From the NCBI GenBank assembly GCA_030691735.1, contig JAUYDS010000190.1, positions 1 to 38,881 on the forward strand: DNA of 38,881 nucleotides, written 5' to 3'. This document shows positions 25,460-35,351 of this stretch, one piece after another. The translations under genes and the position numbers were made by a program. Source of the stretch: Candidatus Aminicenantota bacterium (GTDB lineage Bacteria; Acidobacteriota; Aminicenantia; Aminicenantales; UBA4085). Under the pieces are notes generated by a model, which worked only from the letters and a program-made list of their open reading frames with translations, was not told where the DNA came from and did not search any database. How positions within the stretch are numbered: the first letter of the stretch is position 1; each line of letters starts with the position of its first letter.

Positions 25460-28400
25460 TTAGAACTCGAACCGGGCGCCTATCCTCAAGACCCTGGGGT
25501 TGAGGATTTCGTTTAGGACGCCGTTTAAGGGGTACGTATAGCTGCTGGACTGTTCGGGGGCTCCGGCCACGTTGCGTATGTAGTCGGTGCCGTCTCTCTT
25601 GGAATACGAGCGGATGGGCATGTTGGAGTTGAGCAGGTTGAAGGCGTCAATCATGAGATAGAGGCGACCGGCGCTTCCGACGCTGATTAGCTTCTCGAGC
25701 CGGAGGGTGAGGTTATAGAACAGCGGCAGGGAGTCATTAACGGCGTTCTGCTTGTAGACAACCACGGCATGGCCGTCAAATATCGCGGAGTAATTGGGAG
25801 CGTCGGTGTTGTCGATGGTGAAGTAGTTGGGGATCTTCCAGCCTTCGCGGGCGTTGAACGTCCCGGAGATGTTGAAGCCCCAGGGAAGCTGGTAGAGGCC
25901 GCTTATCTTGACCATCCAGGTCGTGTACATCAGGACGGCGACCTTGCCGCTGGCACCGCCGCCCCAGTCGCCGTAGGGCTTGCCTTCAAAGGCCCACCGG
26001 TTGGTGGCGTTGAAGAAATCGGAGCCCCCGTAGCTGTTCTGGGCCTGCAGAGTGATGGAGGCATTCATGTACCACTTGTGGGAAAGTCTCTTGTTCAGGA
26101 CGAGGTCGAGGCCTTTGTAGGTGTAGTAGTTGTCGGCCTTCCGGATCAACCTGTAACGCGTGGACGTGGTCGGCATGTTCGGTCCGGGCAGGTAGTAGGG
26201 CCGGCCGGCCGCGTCGCCCGAGGAGTAGGTTTTGCCGCCCGTGTTGACCCAGTGGCCGCCGACAAGCGCCCATGTCCCGCCGATTTGGTAGGTGGCGGGG
26301 ATCTTCCCGACTTCGACAAACCAGCCGCCCGGCGGGGGCGTCCGCGGGTCGATGACCTCAGGGCCGGTGTAGTTGGGGTAATCGGCCGAGTGCTCCGCCG
26401 GGTAGTAGTACATTCCGATTTGGTCCTTGTCGAATATTCTGTAGGAGGCGTTGAGCTGGACGGATAAGTCGGGGAGGAGTTCCCGTTCGAGGGTCAGCAG
26501 GATTTCGCGGGTCCGGCTGGAGGATTGGGCGTCCCTGTCCTGGAAGTAGGTCGTGACGCCGCGCTTGTAGTCGGGTGGAGTGTTCGGGTTAAGAATGTCG
26601 TAGCCCGAGACGTTGCCGTAATAGTAGGCGTCGCTGTCGGTGATAGTTGCCCCGCTGAGCATGGCCATGGCCGTAGCGGAGAAATTGCCCGCGTCGTCGT
26701 AGACGCGATAGGGGACTTGCCGAGTGCCGACCGGCTGACGGCTCGAATAGGCCCAGTACATCTCGCTGAAGGTCATCTTATTGTCGGCGTTCGCGTCCTT
26801 CCACCAGTAGTTGATGGTGCCGCCGGTGCCGTAAGGCGTGGCCGCATACCAGCCGACGCCCATGATGTCGCCGTACGAGGAGTAGGACAGCTTGGCCACG
26901 GTCTTGCCGTTGCCGAAGATGTCCCAGGTTAGGCCGATGCGCGGGGAGAAGGTGTTCCACTGGTAGGGCCGGTTATCGCCGTTGACGATCTGGTCGATGC
27001 CCTTAACGGCATTGACACTGACATCGGTCAACTGATTGTCCAGGACGGCGGAGACCTCCGAGGCAAAGACGGCGTCCCAGGCCTTGGTGCCGGGCAGGAC
27101 CGCGTCGTTCTTATAGGCGCCCATGCCGGTCACCTGCTTGTCGAACCTCAAGCCGAGCTGGAGGGTGAAGTTGCCCTTGGTGATCGTGTCCTGGATGTAG
27201 GCGGCATACTGATCGGCGGTGGAAGCGCTGCCGGTGCGGCGATAGAGCGAAACCCTCTGCCAGCCGGCCATCTCGCCTGTCGTCCGCGTGCCGTCGGCGT
27301 TGGCGTCGAGTTGGAGGGTCGTGTAGTCTTTCCTGATGTTAAAACCCTGGATGTTGCCGGTCCCGCTCGCCTCGGTGGCCTGGACCTTGTGGGAATACTC
27401 CGCGCCGACCTTGATTTCGTGGGACATACCCAGGAACGAGTCGTTGAAGTAGGTGGCCTGGACCTGGGCGTTGTTCCGCGGACGGGACACGCCGTAGGAG
27501 CCCCAGCTGGCATTCATGCCCGACTTGTAGGCGACGTACTTCGCCTGGGATTCGCTGTAGACGATGGGGTACTCCGTATTTGGGTCCGTCATCGGCCTCC
27601 AGCCGAAACCGGCGTCGTTAAAGGAGTATTTCAGGGACAGGAAGAAGTTGTTGCCGATGACGTGCTCGTCCTGCAGCTTGACGATCGGGCTGCCCCAGTG
27701 GTACTTGCCCGTCTGGTGGTTGCCTTCGGGCTGTTCAAGGTTCGAGTCCCTTCCGTACTTTTCCTTCGCGCCCGAGGTAAGCAGGGCTTCGAAGCGGTTG
27801 TTGGCCAGGAGCTGGGCGTTGATCTTGAAATTGTAGTTGTTAAGCAGCGACTTGTCCATGTTTCCCGTGATGGTGTAGACGAAGATGTCCTGGACGCCGT
27901 AAGCGCCCCACCACCACACCTTGTCCTTGATGATCGGACCGCCGGCGTTGAAGCCGAAGTCCTTGATGTTCTCGATCTTGTTGACGTTTGTGACGCCCTT
28001 GGCCTTAAGGTCGTCCGTCAGGTTGGTGGCCTGGAAGTAATTGTCGGTCAGGTAGAAGCGGCCGGCCAGGCTCGTCCTGTTGCCGCCGCGGCGGGTGACC
28101 ATGTTCAGGGCAATACCGCCGGTCTGAATGGTTACATCGGCCGCGCCGCCTGTCTGGATTTGCAGCTCTTCGAACATGTCGAAGTCATAGTACCCAGCGG
28201 AACCGCCGAGGGCGGCCGGGTCCGTGAGGTCAATGCCGTCGACCGACCAGGTGTTGTTCGCGCCCTGGTTGCCCGAAATCCGGGCTCCGGACGTGTCGCC
28301 CTTGCCGATGAAGCCCGACTGCTGGCCGGACTCGTTGCCGCCTACGTTCTCACGGTCGACCATGATGGCCGGAGCCAACTGCATGATGACCCAGGGGTCG

Positions 28401-28837
28401 CGGGCCGTGGGCAGCGACTGCATGGCTTCCTTGCCGACGGTCGCCCCGACCGTCGTCTTTTTGCTGTCAATGACCGGCGTCACGGCGATGACAGTCACCT
28501 GTTCTTCGATCGTTCCCATCTCCAGCGTCAAGTCGATTTCGACGCTCGCGCCGATGGTCATGATGATTCCGGTCTTTTGGGCCTTTTTAAAACCCGTCAG
28601 CTCAGCCGTGATCTGGTAGTCGTCGGCCGGAGAAAGGGACGGGAATCTGAACGTTCCCTGCACGCTCGTGATCGTTTTCAGAGGAGCGAGGATGTTCGAG
28701 AGGATCGTGACGGTAACGCCCGGAAGAGGAGTCTTTTCCGTGTCTGTGACTTTTCCGTAGAGAGTTCCTGTTCTTACCTGTGCCGCGGCAAAAGAAACCG
28801 TCAGCAGCAGCACGGCAAGAACGATTAAGCTTTTTTT
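25460..28837 (-). CDS. TonB-dependent receptor with N-terminal carboxypeptidase-regulatory-like domain
   Basis: Signal peptide (V/M)KKSLIVLAVLLLTVSFAAAQ, RTGTLYGKVTDTEKTPLPGVTVTILS, plug/beta-barrel, terminal LRIGARFEF. GTG start at 28837 preceded by GGAGGG. Confidence 0.9.
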   Translation of the reverse strand, partial: KKSLIVLAVLLLTVSFAAAQVRTGTLYGKVTDTEKTPLPGVTVTILSNILAPLKTITSVQGTFRFPSLSPADDYQITAELTGFKKAQKTGIIMTIGASVEIDLTLEMGTIEEQVTVIAVTPVIDSKKTTVGATVGKEAMQSLPTARDPWVIMQLAPAIMVDRENVGGNESGQQSGFIGKGDTSGARISGNQGANNTWSVDGIDLTDPAALGGSAGYYDFDMFEELQIQTGGAADVTIQTGGIALNMVTRRGGNRTSLAGRFYLTDNYFQATNLTDDLKAKGVTNVNKIENIKDFGFNAGGPIIKDKVWWWGAYGVQDIFVYTITGNMDKSLLNNYNFKINAQLLANNRFEALLTSGAKEKYGRDSNLEQPEGNHQTGKYHWGSPIVKLQDEHVIGNNFFLSLKYSFNDAGFGWRPMTDPNTEYPIVYSESQAKYVAYKSGMNASWGSYGVSRPRNNAQVQATYFNDSFLGMSHEIKVGAEYSHKVQATEASGTGNIQGFNIRKDYTTLQLDANADGTRTTGEMAGWQRVSLYRRTGSASTADQYAAYIQDTITKGNFTLQLGLRFDKQVTGMGAYKNDAVLPGTKAWDAVFASEVSAVLDNQLTDVSVNAVKGIDQIVNGDNRPYQWNTFSPRIGLTWDIFGNGKTVAKLSYSSYGDIMGVGWYAATPYGTGGTINYWWKDANADNKMTFSEMYWAYSSRQPVGTRQVPYRVYDDAGNFSATAMAMLSGATITDSDAYYYGNVSGYDILNPNTPPDYKRGVTTYFQDRDAQSSSRTREILLTLERELLPDLSVQLNASYRIFDKDQIGMYYYPAEHSADYPNYTGPEVIDPRTPPPGGWFVEVGKIPATYQIGGTWALVGGHWVNTGGKTYSSGDAAGRPYYLPGPNMPTTSTRYRLIRKADNYYTYKGLDLVLNKRLSHKWYMNASITLQAQNSYGGSDFFNATNRWAFEGKPYGDWGGGASGKVAVLMYTTWMVKISGLYQLPWGFNISGTFNAREGWKIPNYFTIDNTDAPNYSAIFDGHAVVVYKQNAVNDSLPLFYNLTLRLEKLISVGSAGRLYLMIDAFNLLNSNMPIRSYSKRDGTDYIRNVAGAPEQSSSYTYPLNGVLNEILNPRVLRIGARFEF

Positions 28838-28883
28838 CACTTTCCCTCCATTTTCGGATGAAAAAAATGTTTGCTTTTTTCCC

Positions 28884-28931
28884 CGGAGCGATGAATCACT
28901 CCGACCATTCCTAACAAACAAATTTATTTGT
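28884..28931 (-). promoter_or_regulatory. Leader hairpin and operator-like palindrome upstream of TonB-dependent receptor
   Basis: CGGAGCGATGAATCACTCCG hairpin (28884-28903) and ACAAAT-TT-ATTTGT (28918-28931). Confidence 0.4.
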
Positions 28932-28970
28932 GATTCTCACCCCCCTGTTTTAAAGTACCGCCGCAAATCC

Positions 28971-28990
28971 CCGGACGTAAGTCCGGGGTT
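28971..28990. repeat. Palindromic hairpin CCCCGGAC-GTAA-GTCCGGGG
   Basis: Perfect 8-bp stem, 4-nt loop, same general design as the 6527, 6593 and 38773 hairpins. Confidence 0.7.
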
Positions 28991-29180
28991 TGGGTTCAAT
29001 AATTTTTTTACCTATCTTCATCTTTCTTTAATTAGAGCAATTTATATGCCAATTGAAATTGTCTTCGGCGGCATATTTAATTGCATTAAAATCAATAAAT
29101 TAAAATAGTATCTTGCCTATTTTTTGAAACAGGAAATTCAATTATTTGGAATTAATTCAAAAAATTGGATAAAAAATATT

Positions 29181-29205
29181 AGGCACACTTACCGTATGTG
29201 TACCT
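29181..29205 (-). terminator. Probable intrinsic terminator of the VWFA gene
   Basis: Minus: AGGTACAC-atacggtaa-GTGTGCCT-AATATTTTTTATCC; begins at the stop codon. Confidence 0.65.
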
Positions 29206-30431
29206 CAATAAATATATCCCTGCCTATTAACGATAGTATAATCTCTGTCTTTAATCCTTATTTTTATGCTCCGGAACGAGCCGTCTTTGATCTCGGAGAA
29301 AGGCGTGAAATAGAGCAGGTAATATTTGTTCGAGGTTTCGAGCGCGCTCTTGATTCCGGCGGCGAGGTTCTGAGACGTATCGACAATCCCGCCCGTCGCC
29401 TGGGCGACCGCAGAAAATGCCTTGAAGATATCTTCCGACTGTTCGCGCATGACGATCCTGGCAAGCTGTTCGGGCGCTTTATTCATGAAAATGAGGCTGA
29501 AATGCGCTGAAGAATCGGCGAAGCTTTCTCTCATTCTTTGGGTGTTCTGGGAGATGTTCCTGGAATAAAACATGAAGAGCTCCTGGATTCCGCCGAGGAC
29601 ATGCGGCGAGTCTTGATAGAGACTCATGATCTTGTCGATGACCGCCGGACTGATCTCCGGCCGGTATTCCCGCTGATAGATAAAGAAGACGAACTTCTGT
29701 CCGCTCTGATTTTTGAGGGCCTGGGCGAACAGAATGAATTTGTCGATATCGATCCGGCGCAAAGCTTCCATCTTGGCCAGGATCTCCTTGTAGCGGGGCA
29801 ACAGCATTTCCAAGCCGATTTCCTCTGTCTCCGTGTCGGTCTCAAGCCCACCCATAGGATTCGATCCCCCTATGGCCCGGACATGTCTTTTCAACTCGTT
29901 CAAAAGGCTATTGTAAGCCAGGCCTCCCTGGACGATATCCTTCTTGACGATGTTCGTCATCTCCTCGGCCAGGACATTTTTGGGTTTGTTGGCGAAGGCC
30001 GCGGCCGAGAGTTTGTAATTTCTCATCGGGGTTTGGATCTCCAGAGAATCGCCGGGCAGGAGTTCCTGGTCGAAAAGATAGCGGATCGCCTCGGCCAGCT
30101 TGGGATGGTATTCGAACAACTGGAATAAAAGATAGAATTTTCGGGTGACATCGGGCTGGCGATCTTGACCGGCTTCCCGCCTCTCGATGGCGTTTTTATC
30201 GACGAGATAAAGAGCTTCGACCGGCCTGGGGATCCCGTTTTCCAAAACCTCAAAATCCTGAAGCCTGAGGCTGGCCACGAATTGTTTGCCGGCGAAAACG
30301 CGGACGGCGACGGGAATCGAGGCGGCGCCGGGTCCGGACTTCTCGGCCGTCTGTTGTTTCCCTGAAAACAGAAGATTCGTCAGAACGAGAAAGATCAAGG
30401 TCATGCTCAGGAACGCGACATTTTTTTTCAT
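29205..30431 (-). CDS. Exported VWFA-related (Acidobacterial-type) domain protein
   Basis: Signal peptide MKKNVAFLSMTLIFLVLTNLLFSG; VAVRVFAGKQFVASLRLQDFEVLENGIPRPVEALYLVDKN; YYLLYFTPFSEIKDGSFRSIKIRIKDRDYTIVNRQGYIY. Confidence 0.8.
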   Translation of the reverse strand: MKKNVAFLSMTLIFLVLTNLLFSGKQQTAEKSGPGAASIPVAVRVFAGKQFVASLRLQDFEVLENGIPRPVEALYLVDKNAIERREAGQDRQPDVTRKFYLLFQLFEYHPKLAEAIRYLFDQELLPGDSLEIQTPMRNYKLSAAAFANKPKNVLAEEMTNIVKKDIVQGGLAYNSLLNELKRHVRAIGGSNPMGGLETDTETEEIGLEMLLPRYKEILAKMEALRRIDIDKFILFAQALKNQSGQKFVFFIYQREYRPEISPAVIDKIMSLYQDSPHVLGGIQELFMFYSRNISQNTQRMRESFADSSAHFSLIFMNKAPEQLARIVMREQSEDIFKAFSAVAQATGGIVDTSQNLAAGIKSALETSNKYYLLYFTPFSEIKDGSFRSIKIRIKDRDYTIVNRQGYIY

Positions 30432-30562
30432 ATCGCTTCTCATACGCTTAGCTCTGCATCCGCAGACGATCATCATACCCTCGTCCGGAATCCCTGTCAA
30501 TTTGGAGAGGGATTACGTCTAAGCCTTTATTTCTCCGCCCGAGCCCGCTATAATAATCCGGC

Positions 30563-31960
30563 ATGATCCAATTCTTCAACACGTTGAGCGGCCAAAAAGA
30601 GCCCTTCACGCCCATCGAACCCGGGAAGGTCAAACTCTATACGTGCGGTCCGACCGTCTACGATCACGCCCACATCGGCAATTTCCGGGCGTATGTCTTC
30701 GAGGACGTGTTGAAGCGATTTCTGCGGTTCCAAGACTTTCAAGTGACCCACGTGATGAATATCACCGACGTCGACGACAAGACGATCCGCGGAGCGAAGA
30801 CCAAAGGCGTCCCCCTGGCGGATTACACCGCCGAATATATCGGGGCCTTCTTCGACGACCTCAAGGTTCTCCGGATCGAGCCGGCGGACCATTATCCGCG
30901 GGCCACGGAGCACATCCCGGACATGGTCCGGATCATCCAGGGGCTCCTCGACAAGGGCTTCGCTTATCGTAAGGACGGGGCGGTCTATTTCAGCATTGCC
31001 CGCTCCCCCGGCTACGGGAAGCTGTCAAAGATCGACCTCGCCGAGCTCCGGACGACCGAGCGCGTCGAATCGGACGAATACGAAAAAGAGAGCGCCCGGG
31101 ATTTCGCCCTGTGGAAGGCGCCGAAGGAAGGCGAGCCGTTCTGGGACTCGGAGATCGGACCGGGCCGGCCGGGGTGGCACATCGAATGTTCGGCGATGAG
31201 CGCTAAGTATCTCGGCCCGACGTTCGACATTCATTGCGGCGGCGTCGACAACATCTTTCCCCACCATGAGAACGAGATCGCCCAATCCGAGGCTTACTGG
31301 GGCCGGCCGTTCGTGAACACCTGGCTTCATTGCCATCATCTCATCGTCGACGGCGAGAAGATGGCCAAATCGAAGGGAAATTTTTTCACCTTGCGGGATC
31401 TGGTCAAAAACAGGCAGGTCGATCCCATGGCCCTCCGCTATCTCCTGCTGTCCACGCACTACCGCAAGGTCCTGAACTTTACCTTCGAAGCCCTGGAGCA
31501 GGCCCAGGCCGCGCTGCGGCGGATCAGGGATTTTCTTTATGAGCTAGACAGCCGCCCTTTCCAAGCCGGCGAAGTTCCCGAGGTCCGAAATATCCTGACC
31601 GAAGCCCGGACCAAATTCGTCGAAGGTATGGGCGACGATCTCAATATCTCCCTGGCCCTTACGGCCCTCTTTGAGATGATCAAGAGGGTCAACGTCCTGA
31701 TTAGAGAGGAAAAGCTCCGCGCGGATGACGCTAGAGAAACGGCGGCTTTCGTCCACTCCTTGGATCTGGTCTTGGCAGTCCTCCTGCCTCAACGGGAGAC
31801 GACGATCCCGGACGAGCTGATGCGGAAGATCCAGGCCCGGGAACTGGCCCGAAAGGATCGGAACTTCAAATTGGCCGACCAGCTCCGCCGGGAGCTCGAC
31901 GACGCCGGCCTCGTCCTCGAAGACACCAAAGACGGCGTGCGATGGAAGGTCCTCCGGTAA
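30563..31960 (+). CDS. cysS: Cysteine--tRNA ligase
   Basis: LYTCGPTVYDHAHIGNFRAYVFEDVLKRFL, NITDVDDKTI, GWHIECSAMS, DIHCGGVDNIFPHHENEIAQSEA, KMAKSKGNFFTLRDL. Confidence 0.97.
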   Translation: MIQFFNTLSGQKEPFTPIEPGKVKLYTCGPTVYDHAHIGNFRAYVFEDVLKRFLRFQDFQVTHVMNITDVDDKTIRGAKTKGVPLADYTAEYIGAFFDDLKVLRIEPADHYPRATEHIPDMVRIIQGLLDKGFAYRKDGAVYFSIARSPGYGKLSKIDLAELRTTERVESDEYEKESARDFALWKAPKEGEPFWDSEIGPGRPGWHIECSAMSAKYLGPTFDIHCGGVDNIFPHHENEIAQSEAYWGRPFVNTWLHCHHLIVDGEKMAKSKGNFFTLRDLVKNRQVDPMALRYLLLSTHYRKVLNFTFEALEQAQAALRRIRDFLYELDSRPFQAGEVPEVRNILTEARTKFVEGMGDDLNISLALTALFEMIKRVNVLIREEKLRADDARETAAFVHSLDLVLAVLLPQRETTIPDELMRKIQARELARKDRNFKLADQLRRELDDAGLVLEDTKDGVRWKVLR

Positions 31961-32310
31961 ACCGGATCCGGCTCGGACGCGAGGGCGAAGAGGCGGCCGT
32001 CCGCTTCCTCAAAAAAAAGAGATTTAAAATCGTCGAGCGCGGCTTCCGTTTGTTGCGCGGCGAGATCGACATCATCGCCTATGACCGAAAGACGCTCGTC
32101 TTCGTCGAGGTCAAGACACGGTCTGGAGCCGGCTTCGGCGTTCCCGAGGAATCCGTGACGTTCGCCAAGCAGGACCAACTCCGGAAGATCGCCCAGGGCT
32201 ATCTCGTCAAGAACCGACTTGGCGATATCCCCTGCCGGTTCGACGTCGTCTCCGTATCGATCCATGACGACGGCCGTCTGATAATCCGGCATATCGAGAA
32301 TGCGTTTTAA
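31942..32310 (+). CDS. YraN/UPF0102 family endonuclease-like protein
   Basis: GREGEEAAVRFLKKKRFKIVERGFRLLRGEIDIIAYDRKTLVFVEVKTRSGAGFGVPEESV; overlaps cysS by 19 bp. Confidence 0.92.
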   Translation: MEGPPVNRIRLGREGEEAAVRFLKKKRFKIVERGFRLLRGEIDIIAYDRKTLVFVEVKTRSGAGFGVPEESVTFAKQDQLRKIAQGYLVKNRLGDIPCRFDVVSVSIHDDGRLIIRHIENAF

Positions 32311-32317
32311 AGAGAAG

Positions 32318-32359
32318 AGGGACATGTTCCGAATTCTCCGGAATTCGGTACGTGTCCCT
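32318..32359. terminator. Long inverted repeat between convergent genes, candidate bidirectional terminator or REP-like element
   Basis: AGGGACATGTTCCGAATTC-TCCG-GAATTCGGTACGTGTCCCT: 19-bp arms with 2 mismatches. Confidence 0.55.
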
Positions 32360-32367
32360 GTCTTGGG

Positions 32368-32868
32368 TCAACTGTCGCCGCGCCGAGCCGGTGCGTAAAG
32401 CTTAATTTTAGCCCTATCTTTCGAGCGAGAACACAGCTCCCTGATCGTTCTTTTCAGGCCGGGATGGACCGTCTTCGGGGCGATCTCGGCTAGCGGCACG
32501 AGGACGAAATTCCTCTCGGCAAGCCGCGGATGCGGGACGGTCAACTCCCCGGTTACGATGACCGTGTCCTCCGCGAGCAGGATATCGATATCGATGACCC
32601 GCGGGCCGTCGGGGACGGTCGCTTCGCGGCCCATGTCCTTCTCGATCTCTTTGACGAGCATCAGGAGTTCCCGGGGCGAAAGTTCGGTTTCGACTTCGAC
32701 GGCCTGATTGATGAACCAGGGCTGAGCGGAAAAACCGACGGGCTCGGTCTCATAAAGGGCTGATAAAGCCCGGATCGCGATCCCCCGTTTGACGAGCCGG
32801 GCCCGCGCCCTGGCCAGATTTTCGATTCGATCTCCGAGGTTGTTGCCGAGACCCAGATGATATTTCAT
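32368..32868 (-). CDS. folK: 2-amino-4-hydroxy-6-hydroxymethyldihydropteridine diphosphokinase
   Basis: GLGNNLGDRIENLARAR, LYETEPVGFSAQPWFINQAVEVET, GPRVIDIDILL, TVPHPRLAERNFVLVPLAEIAP. Confidence 0.95.
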   Translation of the reverse strand: MKYHLGLGNNLGDRIENLARARARLVKRGIAIRALSALYETEPVGFSAQPWFINQAVEVETELSPRELLMLVKEIEKDMGREATVPDGPRVIDIDILLAEDTVIVTGELTVPHPRLAERNFVLVPLAEIAPKTVHPGLKRTIRELCSRSKDRAKIKLYAPARRGDS

Positions 32869-33006
32869 GGAAACAGCGATTCCATTTTAAGAGAAGACCG
32901 GATCATGGTCAATTTTCTTCTCCGGGAGCTTTTCCGGCTTGACTTTGGATCCGCCATAAAAATAATAGGCTCTTGATGATCTCGTTCGAAATCCTGGAGG
33001 CCATTC

Positions 33007-34137
33007 ATGCTTGAACTCACGAAAGGCCAGTTGGATCGGATCAAAGATCTGTCCTCTTTGATCGGGAACACTCCCCTTTTGGCAATCGAATTCACGTTTC
33101 GCGGCGAACGGCGGCTCCTTTATGCCAAGGCCGAAAATCTGAACATGACCGGGTCCATCAAGGACCGGATGGCCTTCCATATCCTCAAACGGGGCTATGA
33201 ACGGGGCACGCTCGAACCGGGCGGACTGATCATCGAAGCGACGAGCGGGAACACGGGGATCGCCTTCTCGGCCATCGGCAGAGCGCTGGGGCATCCCGTT
33301 TCCATCTTCATGCCCAACTGGATGAGCGCCGAGCGAATCAATCTCATCCGGAGCTTGGGCGCCTCGATCAATCTCGTCAGCCCCGAAGAAGGTGGTTTCC
33401 TCGGGAGTATCCGCCTTTCGGAGGACATGGCGGCCAAGACCCCGGGAGCCTTCCTCCCCCGCCAGTTCGCCAACGAAGACAACATCGAAGCCCATTCTCT
33501 GACGACGGGACCGGAGATCTGGTGGCAGCTCAATTTCCACGGCCTGCGGCCCGACGCTTTCGTCGCCGGCGTGGGAACGGGCGGGACCATCATGGGGACC
33601 GGTCGCTTCCTGCGCGAGAAGAATCCCCGGATCAAGCTCTATCCTCTGGAACCGTCCAACTCGCCGACCATGTCCACCGGATACAAGGTCGGAAAGCACC
33701 GCATCCAGGGCATCTCCGACGAGTTCATCCCTCCCATCGTCAAGCTGGACCGGCTGGACAAGGTCGTCGCCGTGGACGACGGGGATTCGATCATCATGGC
33801 CCGGAAATTGGCCTCCGAGCTCGGGATCGCCGTGGGCATCTCTTCGGGCGCGAACTTCCTGGGAGCCCTGATGGTCCAGAACGAAATCGGCAAGGAAGCG
33901 GTCGTGGTCACGGTCTTTTCCGACGACAACAAGAAATATCTCAGCACCGACCTCATGAAAGAAGAGCCCGTGAAATCCGGCTTCCTCGCGCCGGAGGTCG
34001 AACTCCGGAGCTATCGGGGCTTTAAACGGACCTGCGAGACGTGCTGCCGGCCGGAGGAATGCGCGATCACGGAAGGCCCCGGACCGCTGGAATCGATGAC
34101 CCTACCGGATTGCCCGCGACGGCCGGCCTACCGATAA
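33007..34137 (+). CDS. Cysteine synthase-family PLP enzyme with Cys-rich C-terminal extension
   Basis: [77 protein letters not shown]; tail [32 protein letters not shown]. Confidence 0.9.
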   Translation: MLELTKGQLDRIKDLSSLIGNTPLLAIEFTFRGERRLLYAKAENLNMTGSIKDRMAFHILKRGYERGTLEPGGLIIEATSGNTGIAFSAIGRALGHPVSIFMPNWMSAERINLIRSLGASINLVSPEEGGFLGSIRLSEDMAAKTPGAFLPRQFANEDNIEAHSLTTGPEIWWQLNFHGLRPDAFVAGVGTGGTIMGTGRFLREKNPRIKLYPLEPSNSPTMSTGYKVGKHRIQGISDEFIPPIVKLDRLDKVVAVDDGDSIIMARKLASELGIAVGISSGANFLGALMVQNEIGKEAVVVTVFSDDNKKYLSTDLMKEEPVKSGFLAPEVELRSYRGFKRTCETCCRPEECAITEGPGPLESMTLPDCPRRPAYR

Positions 34138-34257
34138 GCAGCCCGGATGCTTAGGAAGGCGGAGGCAAGGCATGGGCCGGTGAGGCCGGATCGCGTTTGG
34201 CGGGCGGTCGGTTCTCGGCTATAATACGGCTTCGAAAATGATAGAAAGGAGATCTTC

Positions 34258-35337
34258 ATGAAAAAACGACGCCTCCGCCGTTCTCAAATCGGCCTCCTCG
34301 TCCTCTCCATCCTGTCCGGATCGGCCTTCGCCCAGTCCCCGTTGACCCTGAATGATGTTCTCGAGAAGAACATCCAGGCCGCCGGCGGAAAGGACAAGCT
34401 GCTCGAGATCAAGAATTTCTCGTTCAAGTCGGGAACGACGAGGTATTTCGTTTCGCCGAGCGGAGAGCTGAAGATGTTGACGGGCAAAGATCCCGTCGTC
34501 ACCGAGGTCGTCCTGGTCAAAGGCGATAAGGTCCAGAGGAATGCCTTGAACGTCCTGAGCGATCTGACGGGCATCCGCAAGGCCGCGAACCAGGTCCTGG
34601 CCAAGCTTTACGCCGGCCTCTTCACCCTCCAGAAATTCGAGAAGGAGCTCGTCTTCCAAGGCCTGAAGAGCTTCGGTCCGGAAAAGCTCTATCACCTGAC
34701 GACAAAAGCCGATCCGCTCAAGGTCGATCTTTTCGTCCGGGTCGAGGATTTCCATCTCAAGCGCCTGGTGTTCCAGGGCGCGACCCCTGAAGGCGATAAA
34801 TACGAAGTCAATTACGACTTCGCCCCGTTCGAGGAGGTGGAGGGCGTGAAAATCCCCCTCTCCTGGTTCAGCTCCCAAGTCGGGACGCGCGGAACGTTGA
34901 CCGAGATCGCCGAGGTCAAGTTCAATCAGACGCTCGCCGCGGACTTCTTCGCCAAGACCGATATCAACGCCGGGGCCGTGTCGGCCGCGCCGGGGCAGTT
35001 GAAGGGAAATGTACTCGATTTCAATACGACGCCCAACGGACTGACCATCACGACCAATTGGACGAAGGCCGATATCGAGAAAGCGGGCTTGAAAAGCGGC
35101 GAAACGCTGACCCTGACAAGCACGACGCCGCGCCGCGTCGGCTTCACTGCCGGCGTCGTATTTTATGCCGCAGCGAACGAAATGCCCCCGCAGAGCGAGC
35201 TGGCCAAAGGTGCGAGGATCCTGTCTCCCGCGCCGCGGGGCGGTGAGACGTACGTCATCCAGTTCATCGCCCTGGACATGTCGTCCTTGGCCTCCACGTT
35301 GAATCTCTTGGACCCCATCGAGATCGAAAGAAAATAA
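34258..35337 (+). CDS. Exported protein, possibly outer-membrane lipoprotein-sorting (LolA)-like
   Basis: Signal peptide ...FAQ; VLEKNIQAAGGKDKLLEIKNFSFKSG...DLFVRVEDFHLKRLVFQG..YEVNYDFAPFEEVEGVKIPLSWF. Confidence 0.5.
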   Translation: MKKRRLRRSQIGLLVLSILSGSAFAQSPLTLNDVLEKNIQAAGGKDKLLEIKNFSFKSGTTRYFVSPSGELKMLTGKDPVVTEVVLVKGDKVQRNALNVLSDLTGIRKAANQVLAKLYAGLFTLQKFEKELVFQGLKSFGPEKLYHLTTKADPLKVDLFVRVEDFHLKRLVFQGATPEGDKYEVNYDFAPFEEVEGVKIPLSWFSSQVGTRGTLTEIAEVKFNQTLAADFFAKTDINAGAVSAAPGQLKGNVLDFNTTPNGLTITTNWTKADIEKAGLKSGETLTLTSTTPRRVGFTAGVVFYAAANEMPPQSELAKGARILSPAPRGGETYVIQFIALDMSSLASTLNLLDPIEIERK

Positions 35338-35351
35338 AGAAGGGAGAACTT

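Noticed and set aside
27311-28828. 505-aa plus-strand ORF
   Set aside because: Antisense to the TonB-dependent receptor; composition mirrors codon complement.
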